Below, piece by piece: positions 1 to 7,200 of a stretch of DNA of 8,125 nt (within the stretch, counting starts at the first letter, position 1; each line of letters begins with the position of its first letter). The position numbers and the translations under genes were made by a program. The DNA is taken from positions 1-8,125 of the forward strand of contig CAMWJQ010000172.1 in assembly GCA_947174615.1 (NCBI GenBank). The letters run 5' to 3'. The stretch comes from an uncultured Lachnospiraceae bacterium (GTDB taxonomy: Bacteria; Bacillota; Clostridia; Lachnospirales; Lachnospiraceae). Below the pieces are notes generated by a model, which made no database searches, was not told where the DNA came from, and worked only from the letters and a program-made list of their open reading frames with translations.

Positions 1-976
1 GCCTGGGAACACCATTGCTGTCTGGCTCTGCGGTAAAGAGGCGCAAGCCAAAATAGCTCTCCACCATATCATCCCCATATACGATGCGAATTTCATACAA
101 AAATGGATGCTCCGGCGACCAGCTTTTTTTGTCTAAAATATTGATTTGAATGACTGTCTTTTCTTCAGGCAGAACCGAAATCTTTTGTTCCTGCGTGACC
201 TGATTCTGATCAAATAACAAGATTTTACAGGGAATCGCGTCAAAATTCTGCCCTTCATGGCTGTCGTTATATTTATTGGAAATGATCTCAATCGTTACAC
301 AGTCATTGTCATACTCCGGTGTGATGCGCAGCTCCTGTATATAAGTCTCGGGCACCCACTCGCACCACACGGTCTGCCACAAGCCGCTCTGTGCACTGTA
401 AAACATTCCGCCGTTTTTGAGCATCTGTTTTCCCCGCCCATGATAAGAGGTGTCACTTTTATCCTGTACACAAATACGAAGTGTGTTCTTTCCAACCTGT
501 ATAAAGTCCGTAATGTCTATGGCAAATGCCTGATAGCCGCCGGAATGTGTCCCTGCCAGTGTGTCATTGACATAGACACGGCACCGCTCGTCACAAGCGC
601 CAAAATTTAATAACAGCCTCTTTTCCATTGGAATCCTGTCAATCATGAGTTTGCGCTCATACCACAGATACTCCTCTGGTTTGAGCTGACGCTGCACACC
701 TGACAGATACGTCTCAGGCGAAAATGGCACGCGGATATCACCATCCCAGATCACCGGCAGGGCATCATCACTTGTGATTGCGTATTTCCAGATTCCATTT
801 AAAATCATATGGTTTTTTCGCGCAAGCTGCGGTCTTGGATATTCTGTCAGCACGACACTGGTCTGCTCCTTATCAATCTGTTCTCCCCACGGTGTCATGA
901 GCTGATAGTACTTTCTGTCACCTTTATCTAATAGTTTATTTAGTTGAAGTGTTTCCATGATCTCCCTGATTTTCAT
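1..976 (-). CDS. Glycoside hydrolase family 2 protein, N-terminal part (runs off left edge)
   Basis: This is an uninterrupted frame of 325 codons from the ATG at 976 to the window edge, with no stop. Residues about 45-212 form the GH2 N-terminal sugar-binding jelly roll: LNGIW (59-63), IRVPFSPE (81-88), LLLNFGACDERCRVYVN (121-137), GGYQAFAIDITDF (146-158), GRGKQ (180-184) and SGLWQTVWCEWVP (197-209). These are the usual landmarks of beta-galactosidase/beta-glucuronidase-type enzymes. Residues about 213-315 fit the following GH2 Ig-like domain. The catalytic barrel with its two Glu residues lies outside the window, so substrate (beta-galactoside, glucuronide, alpha-L-arabinopyranoside or other) cannot be decided. 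There is no signal peptide, so a cytoplasmic enzyme acting on imported oligosaccharides is inferred. The ATG at 976 is preferred over an in-frame ATG at 958 because an AAGGGAG ribosome binding site precedes it at good spacing. The gene has its own promoter and leader. GH2 membership is near certain; the specificity is unknown. Confidence 0.93.
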   Translation of the reverse strand, partial: MKIREIMETLQLNKLLDKGDRKYYQLMTPWGEQIDKEQTSVVLTEYPRPQLARKNHMILNGIWKYAITSDDALPVIWDGDIRVPFSPETYLSGVQRQLKPEEYLWYERKLMIDRIPMEKRLLLNFGACDERCRVYVNDTLAGTHSGGYQAFAIDITDFIQVGKNTLRICVQDKSDTSYHGRGKQMLKNGGMFYSAQSGLWQTVWCEWVPETYIQELRITPEYDNDCVTIEIISNKYNDSHEGQNFDAIPCKILLFDQNQVTQEQKISVLPEEKTVIQINILDKKSWSPEHPFLYEIRIVYGDDMVESYFGLRLFTAEPDSNGVPR

Positions 977-982
977 ATATAT

Positions 983-989
983 CTCCCTT
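983..989 (-). promoter_or_regulatory. Ribosome binding site of the GH2 gene
   Basis: AAGGGAG on the minus strand lies six bases before the ATG at 976. It selects that start over the downstream in-frame ATG at 958. Confidence 0.8.
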
Positions 990-1041
990 GCTGCCTGCTC
1001 AAATAAATACGCCCACAAGTATCTGTTCACAAGAAACTGCC

Positions 1042-1075
1042 AAAAAAGGCGTAAAACCTCTAAAGGCTTCACACC
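1042..1075 (-). terminator. Leader hairpin with T-run: probable transcription attenuator of the GH2 gene
   Basis: On the minus strand GGTGTGAAGCC (1075-1065) pairs with GGTTTTACGCC (1058-1048) as an 11-bp stem with three G-U pairs and no mismatch. The loop is six bases, and six T residues follow directly (1047-1042). This is the layout of an intrinsic terminator. It lies between the consensus promoter at 1138-1166 and the GH2 start codon at 976, so it would stop leader transcripts after about 90 nt unless antitermination occurs. It cannot be the terminator of the upstream GH43 gene alone, because that gene already has a stronger one at 1235-1269 and a promoter lies between them. Alternatively it is the 3' end of a small RNA. 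Which signal would control it is not visible; no known riboswitch class was recognised. Confidence 0.65.
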
Positions 1076-1125
1076 GCTGATTTTATAGGGTTATTCCATC
1101 GCGTTTTTCTAAAAGCTCCTTCCAT
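1069..1125 (-). CDS. Possible 18-codon leader peptide upstream of the GH2 gene
   Basis: The frame ATG...TGA on the minus strand encodes MEGAFRKTRWNNPIKSAV. Its TGA (1071-1069) lies inside the 5' arm of the attenuator stem, so a ribosome reaching the stop would cover that arm. AGGAAG abuts the ATG, which is too close for an efficient Shine-Dalgarno pairing, and the start would be within about ten bases of the predicted transcript 5' end. Translation is therefore doubtful. A frame of this length can arise by chance. It is listed because of its position relative to the hairpin, not because the peptide is recognised. Confidence 0.25.
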   Translation of the reverse strand: MEGAFRKTRWNNPIKSAV

Positions 1126-1137
1126 CTTCCTGTTATC

Positions 1138-1166
1138 ATTATATCCAAATCTCTAAAAAGTGTAAA
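1138..1166 (-). promoter_or_regulatory. SigA-type promoter of the GH2 gene
   Basis: The minus strand carries TTTACA (1166-1161), a 17-base spacer and a perfect TATAAT (1143-1138). Transcription should begin near 1131, giving a leader of about 155 nt before the GH2 start codon. This is the strongest promoter match in the intergenic region. A 9-bp palindrome, TTGACTCAA (1180-1188), lies just upstream of the -35 box and could be part of an operator, but this is speculative. Confidence 0.75.
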
Positions 1167-1234
1167 GACTTATATGCAATTGACTCAAGATAAACACAGA
1201 AACAGTAACGGAACAGCATCGAGTCCTATCCATG

Positions 1235-1269
1235 AAAAGGAGCTGGCACACTAGGCTCCAGCTCCCTTT
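1235..1269 (-). terminator. Intrinsic terminator of the GH43 gene
   Basis: On the minus strand AAAGGGAGCTGG (1269-1258) pairs with CCAGCTCCTTTT (1246-1235) as a 12-bp stem with one G-U pair and an 11-base loop. The T residues form the base of the 3' arm. It starts six bases after the TAG stop codon (1277-1275). The A-run on the opposite arm means it could also work in the other direction. Confidence 0.88.
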
Positions 1270-1274
1270 CTTCT

Positions 1275-4200
1275 CTATTTTTTCATCCACTTGGGAAGAA
1301 TCTTGAATTTTACTGTTTTTCTACCTCCGTATTCTCCTACACCTCTAATAGTCACTGAGGCACTTCCTGTTTTGGTATTATCGCCGTAGCTTTCGATAAC
1401 AAAGTCAACTCCCGGCGTTAACTTGTTGTTTCCGATTGTCACCTCCAGCTTCTCTACTGGCGGGCATATCTGTTTTCCGTTATTGTAATAGTAATTGCCG
1501 TTCACCTTTATTCTTGCTGAAGAAATCAAATACTTTTTAATCTGAATCGGTACATCGACCGTTCCGGTATAATTCTTCTTACCTGCCAAGGTTACGGTTG
1601 CTGTTCCGCACTGGGTTTCTGTTCCTGCCTCATCCTTGATCAGTGTTACGTTTTCAACTGCGCCTACCGCATATTCTCCTGACGATAACTTCACGCCATT
1701 ATCATATACAGTTAGTTTTGCTTTGTAGCTTCCGTTTGCCGCATATTTCAGATCCTCGGCATCAACCGTAATGGAATTGTCTGAAATATCTTTCGGGATG
1801 ATTTCAAAAGTCAGTGCGTTCTTCCGGGCTCCGGTATAATTTCCGATTCCCTTTACCGTTACTTTTGCGTTCGATCCTACCGCCTTATTGCCGCTGTAAG
1901 TTATTGTATAGTCTTTATCCTGCTCAAGAGCCGTTCCTTTATAAGTCACTGTGACAGCCGGTTTTGCACCGCTCTTATCCTGTGCAATCTTTAGCGGCTG
2001 TGCTGTATCCACAAACGCTATGGTAACTTCTCCTCCTGCCTGCTGCAGGTTGATTTTTCCTATTGTAAAAGTCTTTTTGACAGTTCCGCTGAACGCGCCT
2101 TTTCCGGTGATTGTCATAGATGCTTTTCCGGCATTCGTATTGTTGGCATAAGCAATGTCATAATCCTTTCCTTCCTCAAGAGTTTTCTCATCTGCTTTGC
2201 CCCTATTCACGATCAGTCTTACGTTCTGCGTTACAGCTTCTCCCGTATACGATATTGAGGAGAGGAAACCTTCGACAGCAGCTTTACTGATTGATGTACC
2301 ATTGATTTTGAAGTTTACAGTCTGGCTTCCGCAATACTCACTGTCTGCCTTTGCTGTTAATGTCAGTGTCGCTAGACCTGCATTGATATTATCTTTGTAA
2401 TCAATGTCAAAAATATCACTGAGCTGCTGCCCGGCAGGAACAATATTCTTGCCCTTATATGTTACGCTGACATTCGGGGTCAGTGGTTCCCCACTGTAAT
2501 TCTGCGCCGGCACTTTTACTTTGAGATCGCTTGTTAAAATCTTATCTGTCACAATAATATCATAACTGAGTTCGCCTGCATAGCTGCTGGTATCTTTCAT
2601 CTTCATGACTACTTGATACGTCCCGATATCCGTAAGCTGCTGTACGGTTTCTTCACCTTTCTTATAAGTCACTGTATACTCTTTTGCCGGAATGGTCAGC
2701 TTGCCGTATTTTAAGCTTATCTTCTGAGTCTGCCCCACTGCTGCTTTTTGGTTATTATATTTTACATTTATTTCAGGCTTATATTTGATCGTGACATTCT
2801 CTTTGGTGAGCTGTCTTTGATTTATATTGAAATAAATGAAGAACTTACTTGCTTTTTCATAATTCCCGCATGGCGTAATTGTGACTTTAGCCGGCTTAGC
2901 TTCGGTGCTCACTTTTTTGTTGTCAGAATAGCTGACTTTATAATCTACCTTCTCTGTCAGCTTCTTCGTTCCGTCATAAACTGTGATTACCGGTTTGATC
3001 GCCGCACCTGTGTACTGCTGGTCATCAATTCGCTCTACCCAGATTCCTGTTCTGACTGGTGCGTTGTTACCATTTTCATCTTCTCCGGGTTCTTCATAAT
3101 AGTAACAGTATCTTCCGTACAGAGTAATATCTTCCGAAACAGCTTCCCCAAACCGGAATATCACGGTTTTTGCTTCATCCGCATACCAGGTAATTCCATA
3201 TTTTCCGTTTGCGTCTTCTGCTTCAAATTCAGGTTCTTTCAGTATCGTATTGCTTTCCAGTATCTTGGTTTCGATTGTTCCGTCTGGATAGTGCAATGTT
3301 ACTGTGACCTTATTATTTTCCTCTTTCTCAGAATAATACCCCTTAACGGATGCATTTTTTAAAGTAGCTTTCTCCATAGCCCAGAAGCTGGTATCGTTGT
3401 TTACACCCCACGAGAACTTCTGGCATATCGAGATAAAATCCAATATATCCTGATACGATGCTGCTCCGTTTTTGACCAGTTCCACCTGTTTTCCGTCGAT
3501 TTCCATAACGACTTCAAAAGCGGAAATGCGGATATAGTAATGATGCGTCTGGGATCTGTCCAACTTCATAACAGGTATTTCGATTTGAGCAGCATTCAAA
3601 TCATTGGGGTTGTTAATATCAGTCCATATCTCATTCTCCATCTTATTATAGCAGATATATGGCGCTGTCTGAATACTTACGCGTCCTGCTGCTGCTCCTT
3701 CTGATGGCTGGAAGAAAGCAAGCAGTCCATTCCATCCGTCCATCGCAGCATCTTCTGCAAAATTCACATTAAAATCAAGTACTACTTCTTTTAAATTTTT
3801 CCCATACAGCGGATTATCCATAACAACCGGCGCTGCGTCCAGAACAACTTCTTCCTGATCAAATGATTGGTATTCATTGCTGCTGATGCGGATATTCTTT
3901 ACAGTCGAGAGCTCACTGCCCCAGAAAGACGCCTGCCTGTCTCCAACACCCCATGAAAACTTATCACACTTTCCGACATAATCGAGCAGTTCCGCAAAAT
4001 CAGCATTGCCGGACATTGTCGCTGCATCCACATTTACTGCAAGTTTTCCGTCTAAGTAAATACTGCATTCCGTCTTTTTGATCACGATTTTTACACTATA
4101 TTCCTGTCCAAACACCATATCTTTCGCAAGATTATTTTTGTCTGGATGGTTGATATCGAGATAGACATTCGCCTGACCTTCCGGCAGCATTTCATTCAGG

Positions 4201-7200
4201 CAGATATATGGATTGGTCTGGAAAGATACCCTTCCTGTTGTCTCTGAATTATAGAAAGCAAAAATGCCGTCGTATCCTGTTTTAAATCCGCCCTCTTTAA
4301 ATGTAATGTCATAATTTACGACCAGAGTATCCAGATTCTTACCATAGAACGGATTATCTATCAGCTCGATCTGTGCGGCTTCAGTTATCTCTAAGAGTTC
4401 TCTTTCCAACGATACATTGGAAGTTGCAGGAAGCTTTACAATCACTTTAAACGTTTCTGTCGCTGTCACTTCTCCCTTTGTAACCGTAGCTGTCAATGTT
4501 ACCTCTGTCTCTTTGCCCGGTATGGTAACTTTTCCGTCTGCTGCTATAATATCCGGATTGGAGGTTGTCCAACTGATCGTCGTTCCAAATGCTCCTTTCA
4601 CCGGCAGACTGATATCTGCTGTCGTAGAAGCGGGAATCTGTTTTTTCAGAGACGCAATGACACTGTCTACGGCAGATTGATCATTTGATTCATTGATATA
4701 AAACTTCATATTTGAGATAACAGCATTTGCAGGTACATCATCCCACCATGAACCATATCCCATACATAAGGAGGATGCCGAGGACTGCAGCCATGTCAGA
4801 ACATTTGTATAGTCTTCCAGATCTCCTGCACCGTTATCTGTATCCAAGATAGTCTGGTCATACGCCTGTTTCCCATCTACAAGAACTTCAAAGCCCGCTG
4901 CGCTCAGGTTTATAACAACATGTGCCGTCTCTTTGCCGCTCTCTGCGATTGCATCACCGATATAATCTTTGACAAGTGCATAATTATTGAGGTTTGCATC
5001 ATAGTAGCCGCCCAGCGCATTATATCCCAGATAAGACCCCTGTGTAAAATACAGTTTACCGGACTCACTTCCGTTAAAAGCAAACAAAGCTCCAAGTGCA
5101 TTCACGGCGCCGTTATGCTTCACGTCAAACTCTATGCTGACACCGCCGGACAGCTCCAATCCCGCTGTATTTGTTATATAAAACGGATTGTCCATCGATG
5201 GTCTCGATGCATCCGGAAGCGTCAGAGCGTTATCTGTATAGGCTTCCCCTACCAGATATTTTCCGTCTGCGAGACTGTTTTTGCTTGCAACTGTAATAGT
5301 ATAGTCCTTCTGATAATAGTAATCTCCGCTTACCATTGTCATCGTAAAGGTTACATCTGTGTCCTGCTCTGGCATTTCGGATATAGTTCCATCATCTGCA
5401 GCCAGATTTTCATTGGAAGATTTCCAGTACAGGTCAACTCCTTCGCTTCCTGTTGCCGGAAGTTCAAAACTGCCATATACCTTTTTCGGCACTGCATAAG
5501 AAGGGTTTGCAACATTATCCGCAATGACTGCCTTGCCGCCTAACTTCTTAGCGCCCCAAAGGGTAATGCCTGTCTGTTCGTCCACACCTGTAAAGCACAT
5601 CGTCTTGATTCCGGCAGAATCTTTTGTCACTTCAGCAAAAACACCGGAATAATTATGTCCGTCGATTGTAAGTGTTGCATATGCTTTCCCGCTCTCTACA
5701 ACCCATGTGCCAGCTTCCTGTCCATCCTTTGTAATTATTCCATCCGAAGCCAATGTATAAGTTACAATCTCCGAAAGCGGACCGGTATAATTTCCATTTA
5801 ATTTGCCCTGACCGCTGTTCTCATCATAACCGCGGGAATAATCCCCTACAATGATCTCATATTCCCCTGCCGGATCTGTCGGTTCCGCATTGTAATTTAA
5901 TTTATTATCATTTGCAAAGGCAAACGGGGACGCAAGAATCCACCCGTTTTTATTCTGGAATAATTCATGTACACGGAGTTCGTGCGCGGCGGAATTATCA
6001 TTAAATTTCGTATGATAAATGACATACGCCCTGTCACCGTCCTGAATTGCGGAATTGTGCCCCTGTGCCACTTCACCCTTTGACATGTGATCCCATTGAT
6101 AGTACGTCATCAGGCGCATTCCTCTTGTATCGATCTGATTCACGTCCTTCGCATAATCCGCTATGAAATTCGGGCTGAACTTATCATAAATCGCACTGGT
6201 TCCTTTGGTATCTACATAGGGTCCATCCGGGTTTTCAGAGCGGAATATTCGCATGGAATAACCGCCGTTCGGCGCATAAAACCCATAGGACATAAACAGA
6301 TAGTAATAATTCCCGATTTTCTCTACATAAGGACCCTCACCTGAAACATAATAACCGCCTGCAATCTTCTTGCCAAAATAAGGATCGCTGGTTACACTCT
6401 GCCCTTTGCTGTCAAAATCACTTTCATATGTTACGCTATAATCCCTAAGTCCGGTAGTCTCGTCCAGCTCCAGCGCATAGATACCGCCTGACCAGGAACC
6501 GTAAATCATCCAGAGTTTTCCGTCATCATCATAGAGTACGGCAGGATCGATGGCATGAGGCCAGTAATTTGCCCATTCATTCTTATCTATATTGGCAATC
6601 TTTCCATCAGCATCCAGTGTTATACCCGAAATTTTCTGATACCGTTCAAGCAGTTCGGACTCTCCGAAGATGTATTTCATATCTGTATTCTGATAGCTTG
6701 TCGGTACATTTTTCTCTGCAGTAAATCCAGAATACACAACCGGTCCCTGATAGGCATAAGGTCCTTCGATCTGATTAGCGGTCAGTAAAATCACCACAGA
6801 ATTCTGATACTCTCCATTTAAGCTAAGATACATACAATACTTCTTCATAGTTGGGTTGTAAATGATATCCGGAGCCCAGATATTACTGTTCGTACCGTCA
6901 AGGATGTTCCATCCGTCCGACGCAGTACACCATGCTTTGGCATCAAAACTTCCGAATGTGACTTCGCCGTCAGCCAGTTCTTTCTCTGCCTGTTTGCTGA
7001 CAGCAGTTTTCTTGTTTTTTGACGATTCAGATTCCGTTTCAGTCTCGAATAACACGGAATCTTCTTCTGTAGTCTCTTCCAGCTCTGCCTCCGTTTCTGA
7101 TTCAGGCTCTGTCTCTGTTTTTGATTCAGGCTCTGTCTCTGTTTTTGATTCAGGCTCTGTCTCCGTTTCTGATATTCTCTCAGAAGTCTCCTCTGGCGCC

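Noticed and set aside
257..610. Plus-strand 117-codon frame opposite the GH2 gene
   Set aside because: It is antisense to highly conserved GH2 motifs on the minus strand; the predicted protein resembles nothing and has no Shine-Dalgarno signal.
977..1137. T-box, c-di-GMP, cobalamin or other known riboswitch in the GH2 leader
   Set aside because: None of the conserved cores I know was found, for example the T-box GGGTGGNACCGCG. Only the terminator hairpin is supported.
1275..1310. Sortase, dockerin or SLH anchor at the GH43 C-terminus
   Set aside because: The last residues (KFKILPKWMKK) contain no LPXTG-like motif with membrane helix, no duplicated calcium loop and no SLH repeat.
2748..3362. 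Plus-strand 204-codon hydrophobic frame
   Set aside because: It is antisense to the InlB-type and first surface repeats of the GH43 protein. The Phe/Ile richness is what the complement of Lys/Glu/Asn codons gives.
4920..5543. Plus-strand 207-codon Cys/Ile-rich frame
   Set aside because: It is antisense to LamG-like module 1; there is no recognisable domain or start signal.
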